Assembly (NCBI RefSeq): GCF_045629565.1
Contig: NZ_JAZQRL010000063.1
Location: forward strand, 1 to 64,000
DNA from: Arcticibacter sp045629565
GTDB lineage: Bacteria > Bacteroidota > Bacteroidia > Sphingobacteriales > Sphingobacteriaceae
DNA: 64,000 bases
Reading direction: 5' to 3'
Shown here: piece by piece, positions 33,430 to 42,993 of the stretch
Numbering within the stretch: the stretch's first letter is position 1
Layout of the letters: each line of letters opens with the position of its first letter
Notes under the pieces: generated by a model
Told to the model about the DNA's origin: nothing
What the model saw: only the letters and a program-made list of their open reading frames with translations
Databases searched by the model: none
Program-made: the position numbers and the translations under genes

Positions 33430-34434
33430 ATGTCTGAAAAAGTTAAAGTTACGATAGATGGAATAAGTGTTGAGGTAGAGCAGGGAACAACTATCCTGAA
33501 TGCAGCAAGACTTATTGGCGGAGAGATTGTGCCTCCGGCAATGTGTTATTATTCTAAGTTGGAAGGTAGCGGAGGAAAATGCCGCACCTGTCTGGTGAAA
33601 GTAAGCAAAGGTTCTGAAAAAGACCCGCGCCCGATGCCGAAGCTTGTGGCATCCTGCCGTACTACGGTAATGGATGGGATGGAGGTTCAAAATATCACAT
33701 CACCAGAGGTGAAGGAAGCAAGAAAGGGTGTAGTAGAGCTCCTTCTTATCAACCACCCGCTTGACTGTCCGGTATGTGATCAGGCTGGCGAATGTCATTT
33801 GCAAGATTTAGGCTATGAGCATGGCACTGCTGCGACACGCTATGAGTTTGATCGCAGAACCTTTGAAAGAAGGGATATAGGAGATAAAATTCAGCTGCAT
33901 ATGACCAGATGCATTTTATGTTACCGTTGCGTGTATGTTGCTGATCAGATCACTGACAAACGCGAACACGGTGTTCTGGGCAGAGGTGATGCGGCAGAGA
34001 TTTCGACTTATATTGAGAAGGCTATTGAGAATGATTTCTCAGGTAACGTGATTGATGTTTGTCCGGTTGGAGCACTCACAGACAGGACGTTTCGCTTTAA
34101 GAACCGCGTTTGGTTTACGAAGCCTGTGGATGCTCATTGCGCCTGCGACAAGTGCTCAGGGAAAGTTACTTTATGGTATAAGGGGGAAGATGTTATACGG
34201 GTAACAGCTCGCAAAGATGAATATGGCGAAGTTGAGTCTTTCATCTGCAACGACTGCCGTTTTGAGAAAAAGAAAACCAGCGATTGGATTATTGAGGGGC
34301 CGAGAAAGATATCAAAACACTCAGTTATCTCAGCAAACCATTACGAACAACTGGCTCCCCCTCCGGTCATTAGAAAAAATCCTGCTCTTAAAGAGGCTAA
34401 TAAAGAGCAATTTGAAAGAGTAATAAGATATTAA
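33430..34434 (+). CDS. nuoG: NADH-quinone oxidoreductase subunit G, short form
   Basis: A 334-residue NuoG, far shorter than the about 900 residues of E. coli. The electron-transfer part is complete: [2Fe-2S] ligands in AMCYYSKLEGSGGKCRTC and ASCRTT, the His-Cys N5 site in NHPLDCPVCDQAGECHL, and the N4 site in TRCILCYRCVYVAD with Cys in VIDVCPVGAL. It ends after a vestige of the Mo-bisMGD N-terminal domain (CACDKCSG and FICNDCRF). The molybdopterin-fold domain is absent; the short form is, to my knowledge, usual in this lineage, so it is not a broken gene. Overlaps nuoH by one base. Confidence 0.93.
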   Translation: MSEKVKVTIDGISVEVEQGTTILNAARLIGGEIVPPAMCYYSKLEGSGGKCRTCLVKVSKGSEKDPRPMPKLVASCRTTVMDGMEVQNITSPEVKEARKGVVELLLINHPLDCPVCDQAGECHLQDLGYEHGTAATRYEFDRRTFERRDIGDKIQLHMTRCILCYRCVYVADQITDKREHGVLGRGDAAEISTYIEKAIENDFSGNVIDVCPVGALTDRTFRFKNRVWFTKPVDAHCACDKCSGKVTLWYKGEDVIRVTARKDEYGEVESFICNDCRFEKKKTSDWIIEGPRKISKHSVISANHYEQLAPPPVIRKNPALKEANKEQFERVIRY

Positions 34435-35483
34435 TGGAACTAGCATTTGTTATAGAGAAAGTAGTCTTAGTTACGGTTATATTCCTTATCACCTTGGGAA
34501 TTGCTGCTTATTCTACCTTGGCCGAGCGAAAGATTGCGGGGTTTATTCAGGGCCGAGTCGGTCCACACCGCGCCGGACCTTCAGGTATCTTTCAGCCGCT
34601 TGCTGATGGTGGGAAGATGTTCTTCAAAGAGGAGATAATTCCGGCACAATCAAATCCCTGGTTGTTTATTGCGGGCCCTTGTCTTGCTTTGTTAACTGCC
34701 AGCATAGGTAGTGCGGTTATACCGTGGGGACAGGACCTAGTGATCGGCGACCGAGTCATTCAGCTACAGGTTGCTGATATCAACGTAGGTATTCTTTATA
34801 TTTTTGGAATTGTTTCTTTGGGGGTGTATGGCATCATGATTGGCGGATGGGCCTCGAATAATAAATATTCCTTGATGGGTGCGATTCGTGCTGCTTCACA
34901 GAATATCAGTTATGAGATTGCGATGGGCCTTTCGCTTATCGCGCTGTTGATGGTAACTCAAACCTTGTCTCTACGAGGCATTGCCGAGCAGCAAACTGGT
35001 TTTTGGCAAAATGGATGGTTTTCATGGAATGTGTTTTGTCAGCCGTTGGGCTTTCTGATTTTCCTTGTCTGTTCGTTTGCTGAGTGTAACCGGACACCTT
35101 TTGACTTACCCGAAAGTGAGAACGAGCTGGTGGCAGGATATCATACTGAGTATTCTGGATTCAAGCTTGGAGCGTTCCTCTTTTCGGAATATATCAATAT
35201 GTTTGTGGCGTCTGCAGTAATGTCTACTTTATATTTCGGTGGGTATAACTTCCCATTCATGAATGACCTAGGGCTTTCTGATAATGTGGTCACTTTACTT
35301 GGGGTTGTGTTTTTATTTGCGAAGATTTTCTTTTTCATTTTCTTTTTCATGTGGATTCGCTGGACAATTCCACGTTTCAGATATGATCAGCTGATGAATC
35401 TAGGGTGGAAAGTGTTGATCCCTCTTTCAATTGCAAATATTGTGTTGACAGGGATCTGGATTACAGTTAAAGATTTAATGTAG
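34434..35483 (+). CDS. nuoH: NADH-quinone oxidoreductase subunit H
   Basis: A 349-residue membrane subunit linking the quinone chamber with the proton-pumping arm. Conserved: LAERKIAGFIQGRVGPHRAG, FKEEIIPAQSN, AASQNISYEIAMGLSLIALL, CSFAECNRTPFDLPESENEL with GYHTEYSGFKLGAFLFSEY. About eight transmembrane helices. Confidence 0.98.
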   Translation: MELAFVIEKVVLVTVIFLITLGIAAYSTLAERKIAGFIQGRVGPHRAGPSGIFQPLADGGKMFFKEEIIPAQSNPWLFIAGPCLALLTASIGSAVIPWGQDLVIGDRVIQLQVADINVGILYIFGIVSLGVYGIMIGGWASNNKYSLMGAIRAASQNISYEIAMGLSLIALLMVTQTLSLRGIAEQQTGFWQNGWFSWNVFCQPLGFLIFLVCSFAECNRTPFDLPESENELVAGYHTEYSGFKLGAFLFSEYINMFVASAVMSTLYFGGYNFPFMNDLGLSDNVVTLLGVVFLFAKIFFFIFFFMWIRWTIPRFRYDQLMNLGWKVLIPLSIANIVLTGIWITVKDLM

Positions 35484-35487
35484 AATT

Positions 35488-35985
35488 ATGGAATCCTTAA
35501 GTAACAGAAAAAAAGTACTGGAGCAAAAGCCAATGACATTTGGGGAGAAAATTTATCTTCCCTCTATTGCCAAAGGTTTGGCTATTACCTTTAAACATAT
35601 ATTTAAAAAGCGCGAAACGATCTTTTATCCTGAACAGGAAAGGCCTATTTCCGAGAACTGGCGCGGACTGCACTCGCTTAAGAGAGATGAGCAAGGGCGG
35701 GAAAGATGTACAGCCTGCGGATTGTGTGCACTTGCTTGTCCGGCTGAGGCCATTACCATGACCGCTGCGGAACGTAAAAAAGGTGAAGAAGGACTTTACC
35801 GTGAGGAGAAGTATGCTGCCGTTTATGAAATAAATATGCTTCGCTGCATCTTTTGCGGGCTTTGTGAAGAGGCATGTCCAAAGGAAGCAATATACCTGGA
35901 TGGTCCGTTTTTGGAAGCTGATTATCTGAGAAAGGACTTCATCTTCGGAAAAGATAAGCTCGTTGAGGACCCATTGAAATCGTAA
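35488..35985 (+). CDS. nuoI: NADH-quinone oxidoreductase subunit I
   Basis: A 165-residue subunit with two [4Fe-4S] clusters (N6a and N6b): ERCTACGLCALACPAEAI and LRCIFCGLCEEACPKEAI. It transfers electrons towards NuoB. The 53-base gap to nuoJ contains TACCTTTG (35993-36000), a possible internal -7 element. Confidence 0.97.
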   Translation: MESLSNRKKVLEQKPMTFGEKIYLPSIAKGLAITFKHIFKKRETIFYPEQERPISENWRGLHSLKRDEQGRERCTACGLCALACPAEAITMTAAERKKGEEGLYREEKYAAVYEINMLRCIFCGLCEEACPKEAIYLDGPFLEADYLRKDFIFGKDKLVEDPLKS

Positions 35986-36038
35986 AATATCATACCTTTG
36001 AACAGGTTTAAGGCTGTCAAAGTCAAACAGAGGAATTA

Positions 36039-36536
36039 ATGAATCTTTTCTATTTAGTTGCTTTTTTATCCATTTTCTTTTCGCTTCTGGTGATTTTTAC
36101 GAAAAATCCCGTCTATAGCGTGTTATATCTGATTGTGACGTTTTTTACGTTCTCTATACATTACATTTTGCTGAACGCACAGTTTTTGGCGATCGTAAAC
36201 TTCATTGTATATATGGGCGCCATATTGGTGCTTTTCTTATATGTCCTCATGCTTCTAAATCTCAACAAGGAGTCTGAGCCAATGAAATCGAACCTGTTGA
36301 AGGTTGCCGGAGTTATCGCAGGCCTTTGTTTACTTCTGACGTTAGCAGGATCGTTGAAGCTTGTGCATGTGTCAGATCCGGTACTATTGAAGAACCCAGA
36401 CATCGGCCTGGTGAAGAATTTAGGCAAGGTATTATTCAAAGATTTTTTGTTACCGTTCGAGGTGTCGTCAATTCTGCTGCTTGCAGCAATGGTTGGGGCA
36501 GTTTTATTAGCTAAAAAGGATCCAAATAACGCATAA
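36039..36536 (+). CDS. nuoJ: NADH-quinone oxidoreductase subunit J
   Basis: A 165-residue membrane subunit with five transmembrane helices. Family block: NPVYSVLYLIVTFFTFSIHY and IVNFIVYMGAILVLFLYVLM. Overlaps nuoK by one base (TAATG). Confidence 0.96.
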   Translation: MNLFYLVAFLSIFFSLLVIFTKNPVYSVLYLIVTFFTFSIHYILLNAQFLAIVNFIVYMGAILVLFLYVLMLLNLNKESEPMKSNLLKVAGVIAGLCLLLTLAGSLKLVHVSDPVLLKNPDIGLVKNLGKVLFKDFLLPFEVSSILLLAAMVGAVLLAKKDPNNA

Positions 36537-36865
36537 TGGAAGCAATTACTCAATCAATTCAGGGTGTACCGCTAAATCACTATATTCTTCTAAGCTCGAT
36601 TATTTTCACGATTGGAACGATTGGAGTTCTGATCCGTAGAAACGCGATCATTATTCTAATGTCGGTAGAGCTGATGTTAAATGCAGTTAATCTCCTGTTA
36701 GCTGCTTTCTCTGTATACAGAGGAGACGCTTCGGGACAGGTTTTCGTATTCTTTATTATGGCTCTGGCCGCCGCCGAGGTTGCCATTGGTCTGGCTATCC
36801 TGACAATGATTTATAGAAATACGAATTCGACAGATATTAACATACTCAACAGGTTGAAGTGGTGA
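36536..36865 (+). CDS. nuoK: NADH-quinone oxidoreductase subunit K
   Basis: A 109-residue membrane subunit with three helices. Contains the proton-path glutamates in MSVELMLNAVNLLLAAFS and AAAEVAIGLAILTMIYRN. The nuoL start is 55 bases downstream. Confidence 0.97.
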   Translation: MEAITQSIQGVPLNHYILLSSIIFTIGTIGVLIRRNAIIILMSVELMLNAVNLLLAAFSVYRGDASGQVFVFFIMALAAAEVAIGLAILTMIYRNTNSTDINILNRLKW

Positions 36866-36920
36866 TTTTCTCCTCTTTGAAATACCTACTTTAGTTATAT
36901 ACATAATACGAACAACATTC

Positions 36921-38831
36921 ATGATAAATTTAGTTTGGTTAGTTCCATTGTTTCCATTGATTGGCTTTTTGATCAATGGTTTGGGCAGGAATGTTTTGCC
37001 AAAAGCTGTTATTGGATCTTTAGGTAGTATATCTGTACTGCTTTCTTTCATAGTTAGTGTTGGAATCTTTTCCGAATTATCGGCTTCGGAAATTAAGGCG
37101 TTTTACATACCTCTTTTCGACTGGATAAGCACCGGCTCCATTAAGATACCTTTCGCCTTCCAGATTGATCCACTTAGTTCTATCATGTTGTTGATCGTTA
37201 CCGGAATTGGGTTTCTTATTCATGTGTATTCAATTGGTTATATGAGTCATGATAAGGGATTTGGCAAGTTTTTTTCTTATTTGAATCTTTTCATCTTCTT
37301 CATGTTGCTTCTTGTCCTTGGATCCAACTATGTTGTGATGTTCATAGGTTGGGAAGGAGTTGGCTTATGCTCATACTTGCTAATCGGCTTCTGGTTCACC
37401 AATCCATCATATGCAAGTGCTGCTAAAAAAGCCTTTGTTATGAACCGTATAGGTGATCTGGGATTTCTGATAGCGATTTTTGTGATCTTTACTACTTTCG
37501 GAAGTGTCGAGTTTGGCGATGTATTCATGGACGCTGCGAAGCTGGAATCAGGAAACTCCACACTCCTGCTGATAACATTATTATTATTCGTAGGGGCTAT
37601 AGGTAAGTCGGCACAGGTTCCCCTGTTTACTTGGCTGCCTGACGCGATGGCCGGACCGACACCGGTTTCTGCTCTTATCCACGCTGCTACGATGGTAACC
37701 GCGGGTATATATATGATTACTCGTTCGAATGTACTTTTCTCATTGTCTCCGCTAACGATGGATATCATATCAATCATAGGCATTATTACAGTGATCCTGG
37801 CAGCAGCGATTGCGGTAAGTCAGACTGATATCAAGAAAGTACTTGCGTACTCTACGGTATCACAATTGGGTTATATGTTCCTTGGGTTAGGGGTTGGGGC
37901 TTACACGGGTTCTTTCTTTCACGTAATTACTCATGCCTTTTTTAAGGCCTTGCTTTTCCTTTGTGCAGGTTCTGTTATTCATGCGATGAGCAACGAGCAG
38001 GACATGCGTAAGATGGGCGGGTTACGGAAAAAATTACCTGTAACTTTCATGACAATGCTGGCGGGGACCCTAGCTATTTCGGGATTGCCTCCATTCTCTG
38101 GTTTTTTCTCGAAAGACGAAATTCTCGCCCATGCCTATCAGGAAAATCAATTGTTATGGGTTTTGGGAGTAATCGGGGCGTTAATGACATCTTTTTATAT
38201 GTTCCGAATGCTGTTCCTTACATTTTTTGGGGAATTCAGAGGAACTCAGGAACAGTCCCATCACCTGCATGAGTCACCTAAATCAATGACCATTCCGCTA
38301 GTTATTCTGGCTATTTTGTCGGTTTTTGGCGGGTTATTGAATGTTCCAGAGGTATTAGGAGGGGGGCATTGGCTGGCGGGTTTCATGGCACCTGTGTTCG
38401 AGCATCAGGGATTGTCTACCGCATCTGTAATTCATATTGATCACAGCACGGAGTATTTATTGATGGGCATTTCCGTAATGGCAGCTTTGATTTCTGCTGT
38501 CTATGCTTATTCGAGATATGTTAATTCCAGCCATATCCCTGCACCGGATGAATCGTCACGGGGGCTTTTCGCGAAGCTATCCTACAATAAGTTCTATATT
38601 GATGAGCTTTATGACGCGATTGTAACCAAGCCTCTAAATATGCTATCGTATTTCTTCTTCAAGGTGGTAGATAAGGCTGCAATTGATGGCTTTGTCAATG
38701 GCCTGGGTAAGGCTACATCAGAAGGGAGTAAGGTTTTGCGTCTTTTGCAGTCGGGTAATGTAGGCTTCTACATATTTATGATGCTGGCCGGAATAGTGGC
38801 GTTGCTGGTTTACGGATTTTATAATATATAA
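36921..38831 (+). CDS. nuoL: NADH-quinone oxidoreductase subunit L
   Basis: A 636-residue antiporter-like proton-pumping subunit. Conserved: YVVMFIGWEGVGLCSYLLIG, SAQVPLFTWLPDAMAGPTPV, SALIHAATMVTAGIYMITRS, DIKKVLAYSTVSQLGYMFLG, and the C-terminal lateral helix region (NMLSYFFFKVVDKAAIDGFV). Full length. Confidence 0.98.
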   Translation: MINLVWLVPLFPLIGFLINGLGRNVLPKAVIGSLGSISVLLSFIVSVGIFSELSASEIKAFYIPLFDWISTGSIKIPFAFQIDPLSSIMLLIVTGIGFLIHVYSIGYMSHDKGFGKFFSYLNLFIFFMLLLVLGSNYVVMFIGWEGVGLCSYLLIGFWFTNPSYASAAKKAFVMNRIGDLGFLIAIFVIFTTFGSVEFGDVFMDAAKLESGNSTLLLITLLLFVGAIGKSAQVPLFTWLPDAMAGPTPVSALIHAATMVTAGIYMITRSNVLFSLSPLTMDIISIIGIITVILAAAIAVSQTDIKKVLAYSTVSQLGYMFLGLGVGAYTGSFFHVITHAFFKALLFLCAGSVIHAMSNEQDMRKMGGLRKKLPVTFMTMLAGTLAISGLPPFSGFFSKDEILAHAYQENQLLWVLGVIGALMTSFYMFRMLFLTFFGEFRGTQEQSHHLHESPKSMTIPLVILAILSVFGGLLNVPEVLGGGHWLAGFMAPVFEHQGLSTASVIHIDHSTEYLLMGISVMAALISAVYAYSRYVNSSHIPAPDESSRGLFAKLSYNKFYIDELYDAIVTKPLNMLSYFFFKVVDKAAIDGFVNGLGKATSEGSKVLRLLQSGNVGFYIFMMLAGIVALLVYGFYNI

Positions 38832-38851
38832 CAGAGAAGGATAAGAAATAA

Positions 38852-40330
38852 ATGGAAATTTTACTGCTCATATTTTTGCCTTTAGCTGGTGCTTTGATCT
38901 CATTTTTATTCGGTGGATCGCAGCAGGTAAAGACTGTAGCTTTCATTTGGTCACTATTATCATTAGTGCTGACAGCTTATCTTTTATCGGGTTTTGACAA
39001 CAAAAGTTCTATCCCACAGTTTGTTATTGATCAACTCTGGTTGAGCTACTTTGGCGTTAGGTTCAAGGCGGGTATAGACGGTATCAGTATGATATTGGTT
39101 CTTCTTACCAATGTGTTGATGCCGCTTATTATTCTGTCGAGTTTTAAGCATTCTTACGAGCGTCCAGGTGCGTTTTACGGGTTGGTTTTATTGATGCAGA
39201 GTGCATTGCTGTTGGTGTTCACAGCACTCGACGCATTCCTTTTTTACATAGGATGGGAAGCTGCGTTGATTCCAATCTATTTTATCTGCGCCTTATGGGG
39301 CGGTGAAAACCGTATTAAAGTGAATATGAAATTTTTCATATACACTTTTGCAGGTAGTTTGATTATGCTCATAGGAATTCTCTATTTGTATTTGCAGACT
39401 CCAGATCGCAGCTACGATGTGCAGTCTTTCTATCAGCTTGCTTTAAGCTCATCTGAACAGAGCTGGATATTCTGGGCTTTCTTTATTGCCTTTGCTGTAA
39501 AAATGCCTGTATTCCCTTTCCACACCTGGCAACCGGATACATATACAGAGGCCCCAACTACCGGGACTATGTTACTGTCAGGAATTATGTTGAAGATGGG
39601 AATCTACGGAGTAATCAGATGGCTGATTCCCGTTGCTCCGCTGGGATTCGCTCAATGGGGACAATTGGCACTAATTCTTTCAATTATCGGAGTAGTTTAT
39701 GCTGCGCTAATAGCTTTTACGCAAAAGGATGTCAAAAGGCTTGTTGCGTATTCTTCAATATCTCACGTTGGTTTAATTGCTGCCGGTATTTTTGTGTGGA
39801 ACACAAGCGGATTACAGGGAGCGATGATCCAAATGGTCAATCACGGCATTAATGTATTTGGTATGTTTTTCGTACTCGATATCATAATAAGAAGAATGAA
39901 GACGAGAGATAGTTTCGCAATGGGAGGAATTGCTAAGGTAGCTCCTCAATTTGCGATTGCCTTTTTAATAATTCTATTGGGTACAGTTGCATTGCCTTTA
40001 ACAAACGGCTTTATCGGCGAGTTTCTGCTTCTTATGGGAATATACCAACATAATATTTGGGCCGCAGCGATTGCTGGTCTGACGATTATTTTCGGCGCTG
40101 TTTATATGCTCCGAATGTACCAAAGGATTATGCTGGGCGCTACCAATACACAGACATCCACCTTTATTGAGATCGACGGAACAGAAAAGCTTGTCCTGGG
40201 TGTTGTTTGTGCCCTGGTCATATTGATAGGTGTTTATCCTAATCCTATCTTAGATATATCCGAAGCTACGGTAAAGTCACTGGTCGAGCTTGTAAACGGT
40301 AAACTACACGGAGTGAGTACCACTTTCTAA
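38852..40330 (+). CDS. nuoM: NADH-quinone oxidoreductase subunit M
   Basis: A 492-residue antiporter-like subunit. Conserved: LFYIGWEAALIPIYFICALW, VKMPVFPFHTWQPDTYTEAP, GTMLLSGIMLKMGIYGVIRW, DVKRLVAYSSISHVGLIAAG. About 14 transmembrane helices. Confidence 0.98.
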   Translation: MEILLLIFLPLAGALISFLFGGSQQVKTVAFIWSLLSLVLTAYLLSGFDNKSSIPQFVIDQLWLSYFGVRFKAGIDGISMILVLLTNVLMPLIILSSFKHSYERPGAFYGLVLLMQSALLLVFTALDAFLFYIGWEAALIPIYFICALWGGENRIKVNMKFFIYTFAGSLIMLIGILYLYLQTPDRSYDVQSFYQLALSSSEQSWIFWAFFIAFAVKMPVFPFHTWQPDTYTEAPTTGTMLLSGIMLKMGIYGVIRWLIPVAPLGFAQWGQLALILSIIGVVYAALIAFTQKDVKRLVAYSSISHVGLIAAGIFVWNTSGLQGAMIQMVNHGINVFGMFFVLDIIIRRMKTRDSFAMGGIAKVAPQFAIAFLIILLGTVALPLTNGFIGEFLLLMGIYQHNIWAAAIAGLTIIFGAVYMLRMYQRIMLGATNTQTSTFIEIDGTEKLVLGVVCALVILIGVYPNPILDISEATVKSLVELVNGKLHGVSTTF

Positions 40331-40360
40331 TTACGATTGAGGGACACAGAATAAAGAAAA

Positions 40361-41740
40361 ATGAGCGCATTAATCACGATAACTGTTTTAGCATTAATTC
40401 TATTATACCTTGGCTTATATAAAGCAAACAAGGCCCTGTTGCCTGTTGCACTACTAGGTCTTGCAGCTGCCCTGGTTCTTTCTTTCATGGAATGGGGTAC
40501 TAATCAGGTGCCGATATTCAGCAATATGATGCTGTATGATCACTTTGCGGTTGCTTTTTCAGGCATCACGATCTTTTCAACCATTTTGATTTTAGCACTT
40601 TCAAAAAATTACTTTGAAAAGATCAGCTCGAACGTCGCCGAGTACTATGCTTTGATACTTTTTTCTCTTGCTGGTATTATTCTGATGGTTTCCTACCATA
40701 ATCTCTCGATGTTGTTTATCGGTATTGAAATCATGTCGATATGTATGTACATACTGGCAGGTATCAAGAAGAAAGATTTCGCCTCTAACGAAGCGGCATT
40801 AAAGTATTTCCTGATGGGAGCGTTTTCTACGGGAATTTTGCTGTTTGGGATTACGCTAATTTATGGTGCATCGGGTTCGTTCGATCTTGAGATGATCAAG
40901 CAATATATATTAAACGACCCTGCAGGTGTATCTCCTCTCCTTTATACAGGAATTACTCTGTTGATTATTGCACTGGCATTTAAAGTTGGAGCGGCTCCGT
41001 TTCATTTCTGGGCTCCAGACGTTTACGAAGGCTCTCCATCGCTAATTACTGCTTATATGAGCACGGTGGTGAAAACTGCCGGGTTTGCGGCCTTTCTTAG
41101 GTTAATTATGTTTTCCTTTGCGCCTATTCAGGATTTCTGGATTCCCATCATCATTACACTCGCTGTCCTTTCATTGCTAATCGGAAACATTACCGCAGTT
41201 TACCAACAGCACTTTAAGAGAATGTTAGCTTATTCCAGTATATCACATGTTGGTTATATGCTGTTCTCCCTGCTGGCATTAAATGGATCTTCAGACAATG
41301 CAGTTTTTGTTTATGCGGCAGCTTACTCCGTTGCGTCTATAATTGCATTTGGGGTACTTATTTTGATGCAAAAACAAGTTGGAAACGACAGCTTCGACAG
41401 CTTCAACGGTTTGGCAAAGAAAAATCCATTTTTAGCTCTTACGCTTACCATAGCCATGCTATCCCTGGCCGGAATTCCACTTACAGCCGGTTTTATCGGG
41501 AAATTCATGATGTTCTCCAGGGCTCTGGCCTCGTATCATGTGGTACTTGTTATATTCGCGGTACTGAATGCAATCGTGGGTATTTTCTATTATTTCCGCG
41601 TGATCGTAGCGATGTACTTTAAGCCGGAGGATCGTAAGGAACTGGTAGTCTCCGTTTATTTCAAGATAGTTTTAGGATTCTCTGCTCTTGTAACGATCAT
41701 ATTGGGAGTGTATCCGGATTTTATCGCAGGCTTGATTTAA
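40361..41740 (+). CDS. nuoN: NADH-quinone oxidoreductase subunit N
   Basis: A 459-residue antiporter-like subunit closing the operon. Conserved: LFIGIEIMSICMYILAGIKK, KVGAAPFHFWAPDVYEGSPS, FKRMLAYSSISHVGYMLFSL, SLAGIPLTAGFIGKFMMFSR. No T-rich terminator follows; only an inverted repeat just before dedA. Confidence 0.98.
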   Translation: MSALITITVLALILLYLGLYKANKALLPVALLGLAAALVLSFMEWGTNQVPIFSNMMLYDHFAVAFSGITIFSTILILALSKNYFEKISSNVAEYYALILFSLAGIILMVSYHNLSMLFIGIEIMSICMYILAGIKKKDFASNEAALKYFLMGAFSTGILLFGITLIYGASGSFDLEMIKQYILNDPAGVSPLLYTGITLLIIALAFKVGAAPFHFWAPDVYEGSPSLITAYMSTVVKTAGFAAFLRLIMFSFAPIQDFWIPIIITLAVLSLLIGNITAVYQQHFKRMLAYSSISHVGYMLFSLLALNGSSDNAVFVYAAAYSVASIIAFGVLILMQKQVGNDSFDSFNGLAKKNPFLALTLTIAMLSLAGIPLTAGFIGKFMMFSRALASYHVVLVIFAVLNAIVGIFYYFRVIVAMYFKPEDRKELVVSVYFKIVLGFSALVTIILGVYPDFIAGLI

Positions 41741-41756
41741 CGTTAAATAATTATTT

Positions 41757-41780
41757 AATATTCGTAGATTTACGAATATT
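41757..41780 (+). repeat. Perfect inverted repeat upstream of dedA
   Basis: AATATTCGTA (41757-41766), loop GATT, TACGAATATT (41771-41780), ending 4 bases before the dedA ATG. No T-tract follows. It could be an operator or an RNA hairpin sequestering the start codon, or a weak end signal for the nuo operon. Confidence 0.6.
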
Positions 41781-41784
41781 CATT

Positions 41785-42459
41785 ATGTACGAATTCTGGG
41801 ATTATCTCCAACATCTTATAAACCCCGAGCTTCTACTTCGAGAAGGAGGGTTCTATCTTCTGTTATTTGTGGTTTTCGCAGAAACAGGGTTGTTTTTTGG
41901 CTTTTTTTTACCGGGCGACTACCTTCTGTTCCTTGCAGGTTTATTTGTTGCTACGGATAAATTAGATGTATCAATCTACACCTTAGTATTCGGCTTGATG
42001 GCAACAGCCATTGCCGGCAATTTTGTCGGCTATTGGTTTGGAAAAAAGACGGGTCCGGTGCTCTATCTGAGGAAGGATACTATGTTTTTTAAGAAGAAAT
42101 ATCTTGTTGCAGCCGAAGCATATTACAGGAAACAGGGCGCATTCGCTCTCATCATGGGCAGGTTTATCCCAATTGTAAGAACCTTTGCACCCATAGTTGC
42201 AGGTATGATTAAGTTAGACGGCCGAAAATTCGCTCTCTACAATGTATTAGGGGCGATACTATGGGTAGGTTCATTAACCCTGCTGGGCTTTTTTCTTGGC
42301 AAAAGATTCGAGAAACAAATTGACCAATATTTGTTATACATTATCGTGGGATTTATCGTTATAACGGCCATCCCTCTAGTACTAGCCTATTTCAAAAGAG
42401 ACAACAAAAAAGAAATTATTCAAATGAACGAAAATAATCAAGACAATGAGCAATTCTAA
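41785..42459 (+). CDS. DedA-family membrane protein
   Basis: A 224-residue DedA/VTT-domain protein, likely a flippase-like lipid transporter at the inner membrane. Signature: LFVVFAETGLFFGFFLPGDY, then GRFIPIVRTFAPIVAGMIKL and the helix ALYNVLGAILWVGSLTLLGF. The C-terminus is hydrophilic and overlaps the ppa start by 14 bases. Confidence 0.94.
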   Translation: MYEFWDYLQHLINPELLLREGGFYLLLFVVFAETGLFFGFFLPGDYLLFLAGLFVATDKLDVSIYTLVFGLMATAIAGNFVGYWFGKKTGPVLYLRKDTMFFKKKYLVAAEAYYRKQGAFALIMGRFIPIVRTFAPIVAGMIKLDGRKFALYNVLGAILWVGSLTLLGFFLGKRFEKQIDQYLLYIIVGFIVITAIPLVLAYFKRDNKKEIIQMNENNQDNEQF

Positions 42460-42985
42460 TGCCTGGCATAGTGTAACACCAGGAAAGCAACTACCTGAAT
42501 TTGTTAACGCAATCATAGAGATTCCCAAAGGCTCCAAAGCAAAATACGAAATAGACAAGGAGTCGGGACTGTTGCGCCTCGACCGGATACTTTTTTCATC
42601 AGTAATGTATCCTGCTAACTACGGATTTATTCCTCAAACCTATTGTGACGACGAGGATCCGTTGGATATTTTGGTGTTATGTTCAGCAGACGTATTCCCG
42701 ATGTCCCTTATCGAAGCTAAAGTCATTGGGGTCATGCATATGGTAGACAACGGTGAGCAGGATGATAAGATTATTGCCGTTGCAAAGAATGATATGTCAG
42801 TAAACTACATTGATGATCTCTCTGCCTTACCTCCTCATACAATGAAAGAAATTGTACGTTTTTTTCAAGATTATAAAGCTCTTGAACATAAGAACGTCAC
42901 CATAGAGCAGTTGATGGGAAAAGAGGAGGCATACAGAGTAATCCAGGAGTCTATCGAGTTGTACGATAAAACATATAAAGGATAG
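42446..42985 (+). CDS. ppa: Inorganic pyrophosphatase, family I
   Basis: A 179-residue soluble Mg-dependent pyrophosphatase. Active-site motifs: EIPKGSKAKYEIDKESG, YPANYGFIPQTYCDDEDPLD, and VIGVMHMVDNGEQDDKIIAV with its Asp cluster. Translationally coupled to dedA by overlap; 8 bases before the CNNM-type gene. Confidence 0.97.
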   Translation: MSNSNAWHSVTPGKQLPEFVNAIIEIPKGSKAKYEIDKESGLLRLDRILFSSVMYPANYGFIPQTYCDDEDPLDILVLCSADVFPMSLIEAKVIGVMHMVDNGEQDDKIIAVAKNDMSVNYIDDLSALPPHTMKEIVRFFQDYKALEHKNVTIEQLMGKEEAYRVIQESIELYDKTYKG

Positions 42986-42993
42986 TATTATAA

